64,000 nucleotides of DNA from Paramyrothecium sp. XJ0827 (GCA_020881915.1 JAJFPB010000010.1:62001-126000), one strand, 5' to 3'; positions 12,210 to 24,974 are shown, counted from the first letter of the stretch. Notes: generated by a model from the letters alone, not told the origin. Program-made: numbers and translations.

Positions 12210-14939
12210 AGAATAAGTAATATAAGCTAGGGTTTATACTATAGAATAGTATATATATTAGTAAAGCTATACTATATAACCAAGTATATATTACCAGAGT
12301 ATATAGTTTTCTAAGTTATAAAGTTTATAGTTTACTTATACCTATAAACTATTTTTTATATAAGATAAATATATTAATTAGAATCTTTAGAATAAATATA
12401 AAATCTCTATAATATAAAAAGAAATTAAGCTCTTTTTCTTTTAGTCTTCTAGAATAGAAGGAAATAATATAATCTCTAGGGAAAGCTATATATATCCCTA
12501 CTAATAGTAAAAAATATATATATAGAAATTAAGGGATCTAATACTTATAACTTCCTCTAATTAATATATAGTTTTATAACTTCTAGATAATAGTATCTCT
12601 ATATAGTATAAATACCTAATAATAGCTTTATACTACTTCTATAGTATATTTATTTTATTTAAATAATATTAAAATAGTACTAAACTTACCTTATATTTTA
12701 ACTTAGTATTATATAAAACTAATAATAATAATAGCCTACTAGAATAAGAACTATAACTTAGGGTAATTCTTTTTAGCTTTACTATTAACTAAGTACCTTA
12801 GTTCTACTACTTTAATATATAATATAAACTTATAGTTCTACTTAATATTAATTTATATTAGGTAGGCCCTTATAAAGTAAGACCTACTAGGCTTTATTTT
12901 ACTATTCTTTATTAAATTTAACTAGACTTTTTATAGCTATCTTTATAAGGAAAAATTAATTTATATTTCTCTAGATTAATAATAAGTATTAGTAAGTAAA
13001 TACCTCTTTATCTAAATATAGCCTATAAATAACTATTATAAATAATATAAAATAATCTATACTAAGAGAAGTATAAATACTAAACTTAAGAAGATTACTA
13101 GTACTAATAGTAAAATAAGTAAAAGTAATAATCTTATTTTTATTACTTATATTACTACTAAGTAGGTTCTATTATAAGGTATTTCTTCTACTATATAACT
13201 TACTTCTACTATTAATATTTCTATAAAATAGGCTCTACTACTAAGTATTTCCCCTATTAGGAGATTTACTTTAATTAACTTACTTATATAAATTTTATTT
13301 CTACTATAATCTATAATTTAATTCCCTATCCTTAATATAAGATATTTTTTATTAAGTTTTACCCCTATTAAATATTATACTCTAATTACCTAGTCTTCTA
13401 TTTAGTAGGTACTACTACTATAATTATCTTATAATATCTTACTATTAGTTCTTTACTATTAAGTCTAGGTATATACCTAAAACCTTAGTAGGATTATATT
13501 TATAAATATAAAAAGTAAAGAGAAAGTAATAATAAATAAGCTAGCTAGATATTTTCTTTATTATATAGAAAATAAGTAAGAAAAATATTATATTTATTAA
13601 TATAACTAATATACCTAGGTATATCTATTATCTATTAGTAAGATAATTAAGTTACTTAAGATTAAATACCCTATAAAGATTAAAATTAAAGAAATTAAGT
13701 TAATATTATTTAATTAGTTATAATCTAAGATAATACTTAATATAGAGGGAATAATATTAGTTATTTTAAGCTAGTAGAGAGTAATTAAATACTTAATAAA
13801 ATAAAATTAATAGTAAGAGATATAATTAAAGTACTAGTTATATTTATCTTAAGGAATATAGCTAGTCCCTAAGTTATATAATTATAGTATAAAAGCTAAA
13901 TATACTCCCTTTTATTTATCTTTCTTTTCCCCTTATACCCTTATATTATTAGATTTAGTAAATATATTTATAAGAATCTACTATTTATTTAATATTAATA
14001 GAAAATAAGTATTAATAAAAATATAAAATAATAATTTATAGATTTAGGTTTATTACTTATACTTTATAAAGCTACTTTATTATATAATAGACTTTATTTT
14101 AGAATAAAGTTTCCTATTTATAACCTAATAAAATCCTTATATAAGATATATAATTAATTAAATTATAAGAATATTAGATCTTATTCTTTATTTCTTTCTT
14201 TAGTATTTTATTCTCTCTCTTCTATAACCCTTTTCTTACTTAATCTACCTACTATAAACTCTACTCTCTAATAGGTAGGGCAGAAAAGAAGATCTCTACC
14301 TTAAGTACCTTAAATAAAGAAATATATACCTTACTTTAAAATAAATTAAGTTAAAAAAAGATTAAGTAAGATTTAGCTTTAAAACTTTATATTAAAATTC
14401 TATATTTTATAATATTAAATACTTTAAATAATCTTTAATTTCCTATAAGTTTAGTTATTATTAATAAGTTTTTAAAGAAAATATTATATTTAATAAAGAA
14501 ATATAAGTTTAATTAGTAAATAAAGATTTTATAATTTTAATTTCTCTATTAGTTAAAAATTATCTAAAATAAGTATATACTCCTAAGTAAGATTAAGTAT
14601 ATACCTAAATATAGGGATATCTAAGTCAAAAAGAGATTAAATAGAAATAATCTCTAAGAATTTAAACTTAGATTCTTACTTAAGATATTATAATTTCTTT
14701 AATAGATCTTTAGATTCTTATATAATTAGCTATTAATAATAACTTTTAAAAGAGTATATAAAATTTTATAAAGAAATATAGGTTTTATTTAAAAATAAAA
14801 TATTTCTAATTTCTACTCCCCTACTAATTAGAAATTCTACTAAGTAATCTAGGTTTTAATCTCAATTTTTGGACAGAATGGGTATTAGGGTAGTTAAAGG
14901 GTTAGAGTATAGGGCTCTAATATATACTATAGCTTATAT

Positions 14940-15076
14940 AAAGATTAAAGTAACTAGAAGATTAAGGTAATTAGTATTATAAAGTACTTAGTAACTTAGA
15001 ATATAAAGTAATTAAAGAATTAGCTAGAAGATTAAAGTAATTAGAAAATTAAAGTAATTAGAAGATTAATTACTTA
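14940..15076. repeat. Degenerate 17-bp tandem repeat
   Basis: Units of the form AGAAGATTAAAGTAATT recur; two adjacent copies are clear at 15026-15042 and 15043-15059 and a third, diverged one follows. Similar units occur about 70 bases earlier. The region is RIP-mutated, so the original unit cannot be given. Confidence 0.55.
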
Positions 15077-15829
15077 ATTAAGAAATACCTAAAAGAAATA
15101 TATATTTTTCTTTTTTTAAGTAATTAGCTTCTTTTATATAAACTAATCCTAAGAAATTTATTACTAGTATTTTATTTAATTAATAAAATTCTAAAATAAT
15201 TCTAAGAAATCTTTTAAAAAATATTATTATTTTTCTAATATTCTTAAATATTATTAGTAAAATCCTAAGAAATCTAGGAAATTTCCTTTCTATTTTTCTA
15301 GCTAATTATTAGCTACTAAGGATTTAATTATTACTTACTTCTTGCCTTTAAGTAGATCCCTTTTTTCCTTATATAAAATTAATTATTATTTACTAGCTAA
15401 TATTTCCTATAATTATAAGGAGTTTAATACTTAGTAGAAATAATTTAATTTTAATTAAAATAAGTAGTAATTATAAAATTACTAATAATTTCTTTAATAT
15501 TTTTAAATAAAATAGTATTAATAATTAAAATATTAAATAAAAATAGGTTTAGAATAAATCTACTAGAATTTTCTTTTATATTACTAAAAATAGTAATCTT
15601 CTTCTTATATAAATAATATTTATTATATTATATTTTATAGATTATTAAATCTAGTTTATAAAAGATCTAGATTAATATTAGTAGTATTAAAATAAATTAA
15701 TTTTAATTAAATATTATCACTTAACCTTAAGTTTATTTTTTCTTTATAATATATTTATTTTTTCTTTAGCTATATTTAGTAGCTCTTATATTATATCTAG
15801 TATTAAGTATAATAATAGTAATATTATAA

Positions 15830-16045
15830 TTTATATTATTAAGTTCTTATATATTAAAATAAATAGCTTAAAGCCTTATAAGTGCCTATAGTATATTATA
15901 TTTATTATAGATATCTTTATTATTAACTTTATTATTATATCTAAGGCTCTAGGTACTAGACCTCCCTACTAAATTATTTTAATTATATTTATATCTTTAT
16001 TTAAGATTCTTAAATTTAGGTTATCTTAATAAATTTCTTAACTAA
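15830..16045 (-). repeat. Partial copy of dispersed repeat R (reverse orientation)
   Basis: Reads GCTCTAGGTACTAGACC.. then ..AAATTTAGGTTATCTTAATA, the reverse complement of the left end of the repeat found several times in 24.1-31.4 kb (TTTATTAAAATAACCTAAAT..). It lies at the right edge of the first AT-rich block, where normal base composition resumes. Confidence 0.65.
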
Positions 16046-16397
16046 GAATTAAATTTCTCTTAAGAAATCCCTCTAAGTTTTTCTTACTCCCTTCTAACTT
16101 AGACCTAAGTCTACTCTCTAATAAATAAACTATCTTATACTATATATGAGATTACTATTAGATACTTAATTTCAGATATAGCACATCTCCAGTATTTATA
16201 TGAAACTGAAATATTCATTTATAACAAGCCAGAATCCACCTTTAGTAATAGTCCCAGGCCTATTCCATTTTTAACGTTCTTTCTTACTGGAATACAAAAC
16301 TAATAGGAGTTATTAACAGCAGCAGCGAAAGAAGGAAATGTGCTAGTGGTTATAAATTCGATACCTTGCTAAGTAAACTTCCCTAACTTCCGGTTTT

Positions 16398-17988
16398 CTA
16401 AGCTGGTGGCTTTATTATTTCCATTTCCTGCACGCGTTCCCAGTATTCCATAGAGAGAGGCTCTCCATTTGCCTCGTCTCCTTCTTTCCCTTCTGTCGCA
16501 AGCCATACGTCCCAAAACTTACATTGTCTCCAGAATATGCCGCCATCTTTCCAGGTGATGTCAGTGGAAGACCTGCTTGTGTCTTTGTTGCCTTTTATAA
16601 TACCAAGTTAGTCATAGTCGAGAAGTTTGCTGAACGAGACGCATGATCACGGGTGTTGAGATTCAAGAATCTCATATCAAAGGGGCCAACTCACAGTGGT
16701 CCACAGTCTGGCCAAGAAGCTGGTAGCACAACACCTCCGCCCCATCTGCAGCAAAGTCGAATGCCTTTTCATTCTTTGCCTGGCAAGGCTTGTTCATTCG
16801 ACTCTCGTAGTCATACATGGCACGAACCGCGATTCGCCTCCTTTCACCTGATTTTCCGTTGACAAGGTCGTACGTTCTCGTCCATGTGTTCCTATTTCTG
16901 TCCCCGTTGTTATGAGACTGGAGCCAGTTTTTCTCGGCCGCCATTTCTTTACAGAATCGTTTGATAGCCTGCAGGCCTTCAGTACGCGAAAATGTTATGG
17001 CATGTGAATGCCAGTCCCATAAGCCGCTATAGTAAGGGTTGAACTTGTTTGAACCACAGCCATGTTGCGCCGTCGCAACTGGTGTTGGAAATGGATGCCC
17101 TGGACGGTCGGGATTCATGGTTTGTAGTCCCGTCAACGGCAAAATTGGCATCGGATCGATAGTTTCAGATGGATCGGCCGGGGTGCCTCCCGTGATTGTC
17201 ACAGGCACTCTCCAAGTTGATGGCTCAAGCCTGTTTGTGTGGTCCCGGATGTTGAGAGTTGGGAGCGGACAGGAGACGGGAAGTTCGATTTCAGTGTCTT
17301 CTTCGTCTTCGTCAGTATCATCATCGTCGTCCACGGTTTCATCGCCACCTTCATTCTCTGGCTTGAGAGTCTCAACTGCACCACCATCGGGGGGCAATGT
17401 CAGAGTTGGTAGTCCTGGCGGAGGCACAAGATAAGCTCCAGGCACAGCGAGAGCTGGGAGCAACAGTAGGGCATTGAATCCGGAGTCGCAGTCTGGCGTA
17501 GCGCTTGGGGGGCAGTTCTTGCAAACGTCTGCGGTTTCTGAAGGACTGCAGTACCATAATGGCAGAACGGTGGTGGTTCCATTGATGTTCGTAGTAGTTT
17601 GTGTGTTGGCTGTGATTTTAGAAAGGGATATGAAATTGGTTTCAATAGATGCGTCCAGTTGAGATGTCTGGGGGGCCAGTGTAACTACAGCTGTTGAAGT
17701 ATCTGTCGAACTCTGTGTATCGCGCAGAATGCCAGGGACTACAAACATGCGAGAACCGCGGGTGAGGTATTCGCGAAACTTCATCGCTCGTGCTTGAATT
17801 CTTGGGCAAAAATGAAATGAGCCTGCACCAGCATTTTCCCAATCGGTAGGCAGCCATAGTTCCATTATATACCAAAATCCAGAATGCATGCTTCTACATT
17901 CAACATAACAATAATGGTTTTCTTTTGGCCCCATGTCAGATGTTGGGGGTGAAACATCGTTTTCGACAAGAATCCCACATTCTTCCAA
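16398..17988 (-). CDS. Secreted-type Cys-rich protein with acidic/Pro-Thr linker (5' end unresolved)
   Basis: The main exon runs from about 17988 (no ATG; upstream exons are needed) to 16695. A 103-bp intron 16694-16592 (donor GTGAGT, branch GACTAAC, acceptor AAAAG) joins it to a last exon 16591-16398 ending in TAG. The protein has a Thr/Ser-rich part, a Cys pair (KNCPPSATPDCD), a Pro-rich stretch, an acidic run of Asp/Glu, the phrase WRVPVTITGGT and a conserved-looking C-terminal half (GLWDWHSHAITFSRTEGLQ) ending in a C-x10-C module (CYQLLGQTVDHC) followed by GG and FWRQCKFWDVW. Such low-complexity linkers and C-tails resemble those of fungal chitin-active secreted proteins, but no catalytic domain is visible. 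Two possible upstream exons lie at 18463-18221 and 18172-about 18030 (donor GTACGG, acceptor TTTGACAG); their connection to the main exon is not resolved. Confidence 0.6.
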
Positions 17989-18640
17989 TCAGGAACCGAA
18001 TCTGAGCCAAGATCTATTTGCAGAACACTTTCGCGCATGGGAAGTCTTCATGAAGACTCCGTACTGCGTATCTGACCAACACGGCCCCCGCGATTGGGGG
18101 CTGTTGTGGCATAAACCGCCCAGCCTCAATGGCTTGGGGTGAGATTGATGAGCGCTCTCTTATGGCATCCACTGTCAAAGGAGGGGAGTGTCAGAAAATG
18201 TAATCCTCAGCCTCTCAACGTGGTACCGTACCTGAGGCACGGGGTGATACCATTGGGAAAATATGAACCACGAATGAGAACTCGTATTTTTCACCACTGT
18301 TATGAATGACTGTTGCCATTAGTTGGTGTTGGTCTTGCAAAAGAATGGCCACACGCCTCCTATTGTCGATAGTCAGCAAACTATTTTTACACGGTACATG
18401 TATAGCATCCGTTATTTCTGACCCGAAGTGATGTGGAAGACCGCAGTGGAGGCTTGGATGCAATTAATAGAGTGTCGTGTTCAATTTCGATGCGAACCCA
18501 ACGCAGGTTTTGTGAGACTGTCGGGAATCCATAAGTACTCCATCATGGTCGGTCTGACGACTCTATTTAGGAGAGAATGACATGCCAATCAGTTTGACTG
18601 ACATATTTTCCATTTCTCATCTGTCAATAACTCATCCAAA

Positions 18641-20288
18641 ATGGTACTTTATTTATCTTGCTTCTTTTTGCTTTCTCTCCTCAATTCCCGTGTCGCACAA
18701 GCACTGCCACCGCGTTTGCTTCCTGTCCAAGATGTGGATGCACTTGCACTTGAGAAACACCCTAGACCTGCGGTTTCTCTTCTCCAACTAGAGAAGATGG
18801 GTGCAGTGAGTACAATGCATTCGCCAACTAGCCTAGAATTTGAAGGTTACTTACATTGGTTTGCCTAGATCAATTTCACGATGTTTCACGGACCAGTAAC
18901 CTACAGAAGAAATGATCTGCGCGATCAGATACCCATGGTCTCTTTTTTGGAATTGCCTGACTACAGGTGGACTGACCAGCACATTGAAAGAACTGTCGAC
19001 GCGTGGGAAATGGCGAAAGCTATAGCCATGGCCGGCCGGGACAGTCTTGCTGGGCTGACGCCTGCTAAGCTTCAAGAAAAAGGCGAAGAGGCTCAGGAGC
19101 TTGAGAACAACAAGAAGAAGAAGAAGAAGAAGACGCTAAGTGAAAATGAGAAGCAGAAGTTTGTACGACGATGGATTGCAATGGAATATCCGGCGTACTT
19201 CGACACCTAATTCCATCCTAACTTGAATTGATGCTGATTGTCATATATTAGGTACGGTCAGCTCTTTTCAGCTGCTGTTGATGGATACGCGTACGGCGAT
19301 GAGTATAATAAATGGGGCGCTCCTCGGAAAGTTTTTGAGAGATTACATCGAATGTTGGATAACCTCGAGAATCCAAATGCAATAGGCGAGAAAAGCATTT
19401 ACGACCCCCAAGAAGATGACAGAAACACCAATCGCAATGGACTTTTGTTATACTTTGCTAGGATTGAGGAGCCTGGTACGCTTTGTGAAGAAGATACTCA
19501 AGCATTCACGATGAGGGCGGAGAGCCTCCGAGAGGAAGGAGTATGTAAGTTGACTGCAGATTCCAAATCAATACTTCTTCGCCAGCGAGCTGATCATTTG
19601 TTTGTGGGGCAGTTATTCCCGGTATACATGATGACGCATGGATCATCAATCTTTGCCCTCCATTTTTTGAACTTCCTGTCACCTCGGAACTTTTGAAACA
19701 ACTCGCTGATGATACTGGTAAATCGTCAGAGATTTGTGATCTCTCGAAACACGACTCCACGGCCAGGGTGCTCCTGCACGAGTTCATGCACATTGGTTGG
19801 ACAACAAATCTTAATCCCAACGGGGCCAACCCGGAGGCCACAAAATCACAAGACTTCACAGGCCTAATAACGGTCGCTGACGGAGCCATCGAGGGAGGCA
19901 GATCCGGGAAACACCAGCCTCCGAGATTTCAAGGCACTAACGTACCTGGCTCGGCTGAGTTGCCAGAGAGTTATGCATGGTTTGGGGTAAGTTTTGCAAT
20001 TTCCAGTCCAATTTATTCGTAGATCTTCTATGTTCTATCTTTCATTATGTCGCTACCGTTACCTCCACTGCCCAAGTACACCCATCCACTCTTCTCCAAA
20101 TTCTTCGTTACTTCCATCTTTTAACAGAATATATTCAGATGTACGCATATCTCAATGCATTGCCTGAATGCAAATCAATCCAGTGGAACAAAGCACAGAG
20201 CTACATGGCAAGCTGCACCGATGTTTGGCCAGCGAAATTGGACAAGTATACCAAGAACTCCTGGGAGATTTTTCGCAGAGGAAGATAA
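18641..20288 (+). CDS. Secreted zinc metalloprotease-like protein (HEXXH), 435 aa
   Basis: Five exons fit one frame: 18641-18805, 18869-19194, 19252-19544, 19613-19986 and 20139-20288 (1308 bases). ATG 18641 opens a signal peptide (MVLYLSCFFLLSLLNSRVAQA). Residues 317-321 are HEFMH in LLHEFMHIGWT, the zinc-binding HEXXH helix of metallopeptidases. NLCPPFFELP before it and ESYAWFG after it recall the fungal secreted metalloprotease-like proteins of the lysine-specific/deuterolysin type. The third zinc ligand was not identified. Exon 2 holds a run of eight Lys. The second intron uses donor GTACTT, less usual but needed for frame, with a CTAAC branch site. The product probably acts outside the cell. 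A decayed copy of exon 4 follows the gene. Confidence 0.82.
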
Positions 20289-20399
20289 AAATTGGACCAG
20301 ATAGAAGTCACACTAGGGATATTCAACAATATGGTCATCAGGATAATGAGTCAATAAATCACCCTGCAAGTCGAACTTGACGCTACCTAGTGTTGCCGT

Positions 20400-20640
20400 A
20401 ATGTCTCTCAAGACTCAAGTATTGTTCGAGCCACGGCCAGGGCACTCGTGAACTAGCCTATACATATTAGTGGGACGACAAATACTAAACTCATCCCGGT
20501 ATCCACATAATCACACGACTTTACATGTCGCTGATGAATCCATTTTAGGAGCCAGATTCAGGAAATACCAACATGTAGACTATTGAGGCAACAATGCATC
20601 GGGCGCCCCCTAGTTGCCAGATAATGACACAACCGAAGTT
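20400..20640 (+). pseudogene. Decayed duplicate of the metalloprotease catalytic exon
   Basis: About 240 bases after the metalloprotease stop align with its fourth exon: GCCACGGCCAGGG, GACAACAAAT-like and AAATCACAAGACTTCAC-like blocks occur in the same order and spacing (compare 19755-19975). The part equivalent to HEFMH is destroyed and stops occur in every frame. Several changes are C-to-T or G-to-A, as RIP or RIP leakage would leave in a tandem duplicate. It cannot encode protein. Confidence 0.65.
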
Positions 20641-20711
20641 GGCGCTACCCATTGTTGTCGTAATGTTGGGGGCCACCAAGCCACGTTAGGCTACCTCTCC
20701 AGCTTACTGTC

Positions 20712-20719
20712 TATAAATA
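20712..20719 (+). promoter_or_regulatory. TATA box of the F-box gene
   Basis: TATAAATA, 45 bases before the ATG at 20764. Position and sequence suit a core promoter; no other element was recognised. Confidence 0.45.
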
Positions 20720-20763
20720 TTTGAAAGGCCCCGCAAACAGTCAGCCTTGAGTCCTCGTGTAGC

Positions 20764-22328
20764 ATGATTCCGCTTCCGATTGACATCAAGACAAGCTATT
20801 CACAATCACTTCACCAAATGCAAGAGCAAAATATGATCGGTCTCAATGGAGAACGCGACATAATCTCACGCCTTCCCCGCGAACTTAGCCGTCAGATCAT
20901 CACATCACTTTGCACCGAGGAGATGATGAAATTGGCTCTAACGTGCCGTCGAATGAGTAATTTGTGCATTCCTCCATTGTACGAGAATATTGACCTTTCT
21001 TCTTACTGCAAAGATGAAGTCAGTAAGAAAATACGAAGAACGGAGCCGGTGAATAGATTCCACGCAATTCAACGCCAAAGATGCCTTCGTCATAAGAAAC
21101 TGCGTGATAGGCAGAGCGAATTTCTATCCACGCTGTCCAGAAGCCATACTTTGGCTTCGCACATCAAAGTGTTACGTTGGAGTACTGTATTTGATTATTC
21201 GTGGCTCTTTATAGAGCCTGGCACGGAAAACGACCCAGAGTCATGGGAAGAAGGCCCTGAGGAGAGCTTCGCTGACTTGGTTGGTGGAGCAACAAGTCGA
21301 GAACATTTTAACCGCTGTAACGGTAATGAGATTCCTCTCTTCTTGATGTACTAGGCTTACATTCACTGCCAGACTTCCTATGGAGTATGTTTTCGCTTAT
21401 GAAGAACGTGACTACGCTCGATATTAGCTTTATAAGCAACGAGGCTCTAAGAGAGCAAACGCCACCTCCGCCTCTTTTCCCATCAGTTACATCCGTTACA
21501 CTTTCCGGCGTTGCTTCCAGATTTCTCATCAAATCATTACTCAAGGCCGTCAAGCCAAAAAATCTCCAGTATCTGCATCTTAACAACCTCCAAGAGTTCG
21601 GTGAAGTGAAGGCATTACGAGACGATATGCCGCTATGGACAAAAGCTCAAACCCTCTCAGATCGTGGTATCGACTTCTTTGATGATAGCCACGGAGAACC
21701 TGGTCCCATGCGTACCCATCTTCATGAATTCATCGGACAGTGGCCAAATTTGCAGCGGCTGATAATAGATACCAGCTGTTCCCTTCAGAATTACTGGGAG
21801 TCACTGCCCAATGCGACTTACGAGCTCAGTCAAAATAATGGAACCGAAGATGAGCGATATCAAGAGATTGGAGATTTCATTCGTTCGGCGTCTAAAACCC
21901 TCCGATACTTTCGATTTGAACAAGGTCGACCAGCCCCGGGTCCTCCTGCCCCCCGTCAGATGCTTAGGAGGCGCCCAGAGAAACCAGACGGACCATTACC
22001 CGACGATATACGCTTTATGAAGTATATTGTACCCGCCATCCTAGACGGTTCCTGGGAGAATTTGGTCACGATGGAGCTTTATGGGGCGGCAGGATCGTCT
22101 TACTTGATGAAGCGTGGCACGATCAACGTGTTAGCTAAGTCACCTCTGGACGATACAATCGTTGATCAGATCAAAATCGCCACAAGTAACGCAAGGTCCT
22201 TGGTAATATGTCCCGAAGCGACACGGCATTTTTGGATGGTAGATCTGAATTATCATATTGGTCTCTATCCACTGTCACCCGACACCGACGAAGATGACGA
22301 TGAGGATGGAAAGAGTGAGAACGAGTGA
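20764..22328 (+). CDS. F-box-like protein, 504 aa
   Basis: Two exons, 20764-21322 and 21373-22328, joined across a 50-bp intron (GTAATG..CTGCCAG) that keeps frame (1515 bases). Residues about 36-80 (ISRLPRELSRQIITSLC.., then LTCRRMSNLCIPPLYENIDL) have the F-box pattern of Leu-Pro, a hydrophobic helix and Cys-Arg. A long LRR-like region follows (TTLDISFISNEAL, NLQYLHLNNLQEF, WPNLQRLIIDTSCS) and the C-terminus is acidic. F-box proteins link substrates to Skp1-cullin ubiquitin ligases; the substrate cannot be told from sequence. ATG 20764 is preceded by a TATA box. Confidence 0.8.
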
Positions 22329-22329
22329 C

Positions 22330-22800
22330 AAGGACGGTGAGCTAGGAGATCAGGGCCTGGAGTGGAAGGGTGAAGAATTGTGAAAACATTGGGGAGGGAA
22401 GGCTACAATTTTGTGGAAAACCGCGAGCTAGGCCGGCAGATTAATGAATCGAGAAGCTCCGTGAGAAGGCTTGAGTTTGTTTAGGACGTTGCTCGGGTAG
22501 CAAGATGGGCGGCAACCCAGTGCCGAGCTACGGCCTGTTTGACGCTTGCTTTGGCAATGTGTGGATAATGGGTCGAGCCGTGAGAAGTCCTGATGGCTGA
22601 GACATGAGTGAATTTGACCCATAGTGTGCTGGAGACACCTTTGTGCCTTGGTTGGCATTGGTTCAGGTGTACATATGTTTGAAGATATATCTTTTCAATC
22701 TGGCGAAAATTTAGGTTGTAACTGTGCGAACTGCAGAGTGAAACCTGTTACAATTATTTAACATTACGTTTCTTTGATAAATTCTTTTTATTATAATTGA
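22330..22800. other. Intergenic sequence between F-box gene and second AT-rich block
   Basis: Normal base composition up to about 22740, then a gradual change to RIP-type AT-rich sequence. Minus-strand ORF 22658-22428 has no recognisable features and no splice or start support, so it is not called a gene. Confidence 0.5.
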
Positions 22801-24123
22801 GATTGCGTATCGACTTGTTCTTCGCTGCTTTTAAGCAGCTATTATGTAACTGCCTATTATTACAAAGATAGTCTAAAAGGTAATATCCTATTCTATCTAT
22901 ATAATATCTCCGACCTTCCTCGCAAGAGGTAAGTTATCTATTTCTACTATATATTCCAGTGACTTGCAGACCTATACTTATAGTTACCTATTTATTAAGT
23001 TCTATATAACTATATAAAGAGGTATAATTAGATCCTAGTACTATAACCTCTGTAATAAGGAGAAAGGTTCTTTATTCTCTAGGGAGGTACCCTTAAGAAT
23101 AAATTATAGTACTAAGTTATATATTTATATTAATATTAATAAAGAGTTTAGGAAATATTAGCTTTATTAGTAAGAGAGCTATAAAATATATATTACTACT
23201 ATATATTTTATATACTTTAGTAAAAACTATATTACTTTATAATTACTATTATAAATTATTTTTATTTTATTATAGTTTATTATAATTATAATCTAGCCCT
23301 TATATATAATAATACTATATATTATAATTTCTAATTTATAATTTAGTTAATTACTTTATATATAAACTAGAGATATAATATATTTTATAGATTTATAAAA
23401 TTATTAAAGCTACTTCTATATACTAATATATTATTACTTATCTTTAATTATATTAAAAAGTAAAGCTTAATTTACTTAAATAATCTTATTTAGTTTAATC
23501 TTTAATTATATATATTTCTTATTAATAGTAAATAACTAATTTATTTCTATTTATATAATCTTATTAATAATTTACTTTAAATTAATAATTAATTTAATTT
23601 AAGTCTATAATCTACTAAATAGATTATTTATTAATTATTTAGTTTTTTTAAATAAGTTTATATATTACTTACTAGAAGTTCTTTATAAATAATTACTTCT
23701 TATTATAATATAGTAATCTCTTATTTTCTAATTACTATATAAATAAGATATTATTTATTTTATTATAATAATTCTTACTATATATTATTTAATTAATAAT
23801 TTTATTAATAATACTATACTTATTAATATATATATACTTCTTATAATATCTTTAGAACTCTTTTATTTTATTTAAGCTAATTTATTTTAGTTTAAGTAAT
23901 ATATTTTTAAAACTATACTTTAAATAAAAGAATTAATATAATTATAATAAAGCTACTAATATATCTATATAAAAATATATCTCTATAAATCCTAATAAAT
24001 ATTAATAAATACCTAATATAATATAAAAGTATAGTAAAATATTATTATATATATTACTTTTTATTTTTATATTAATAGAAGCTACTATAAACTAAAATAT
24101 ATTTATATTAAGATTCTATTAAA

Positions 24124-24960
24124 AATTTATTAAAATAACCTGAATTTAAGAATTTTAAATAAGGACCTAAATATAATAAAAATAATTTAATAAGAAGATC
24201 TAATACCTAGAACCTTAAATATAGTAATAATAAAATTAATAATAAAGATATTTATAATAAATATAATATACTATAAGTACTTATAAGGCTTAAGTTATTT
24301 ATTTTACTATATATATATAGGAACTTAATAGAGCTATTAAGATATTACTATACTACTAAGGTCTTATAGTTATAGCTATAGTAATATTAGTAATAAAGCT
24401 AAAGTTAATATAAGTTCTTTAGTAATATATATTACTTAGCCTTAATAAAGTTAAATTAAATTATTAAAGAATAGTAATATAAAAATCTACTTATATCCTT
24501 ATTATAGCTAAAATCTCTATTTATTACTAATATTAATACTAGAAGAGATCTATAATAACTAATCCTTAAGATATCTCTTAAGAAGCTAGAATCTACTTTA
24601 AAGCCTATAAATAAGGACCCTTAAAGACTATAAGTACTATTTCTATATACTAATTAAATCTTAAGAAGCCTAAGTTATAGCTAAAGAAGATATTAAAGAT
24701 AACTTAATTATTAATAAGATCTAATAATTAAAAAAAAGTACTATAGATTTAATTAAGAAATAAGAATTAAGTTATATTTAAAATATAATTAATTAATTTA
24801 AGAATAAGAAATCTAGTAAGATTAATAGGAATTTATTTAAGAATATAATAAAGAAATTAAAAAAAGTCTAATAAAATAGAATATATCTTTAAAGCTCTTA
24901 TTATTATAGAATATAATTAGGTAAATTTAATTTATTTTAATTAATAATATCTATTCTTAA
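24124..24960 (+). repeat. Repeat R, copy 1
   Basis: Starts at AAATTTATTAAAATAACC and shares the block AGGGAGATCTAATACCTAGAA-type sequence and the following roughly 800 bases with the other copies, including ATATTAATACTAGAAGAG near its middle. Heavily RIP-mutated. Probably a DNA transposon or part of one, but the coding capacity cannot be read. Confidence 0.7.
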
Positions 24961-24974
24961 ATTCTTATTATATT

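Larger units (their letters stand above)
12210..16140. other. RIP-saturated AT-rich sequence, no recognisable gene
   Basis: About 3.9 kb in which C survives almost only before T or C. No reading frame of useful length and no recognisable protein trace on either strand. It probably consists of older transposon copies. A few spared CpA/TpG sites remain (around 12282-12300, 14624-14640 and 14863-14885). A 17-bp tandem repeat and one copy of the dispersed repeat R lie inside it and are listed separately. Confidence 0.7.

Noticed and set aside
17039..17434. 131-codon ORF on + with a Ser-rich stretch
   Set aside because: It is the opposite strand of the acidic linker of the Cys-rich secreted protein; Ser codons mirror Asp/Glu codons. 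The minus-strand gene has splice support.
22428..22658. 76-codon ORF on - after the F-box gene
   Set aside because: No recognisable features, no ATG context or splice support, and it lies in the likely 3' flank of the F-box gene.
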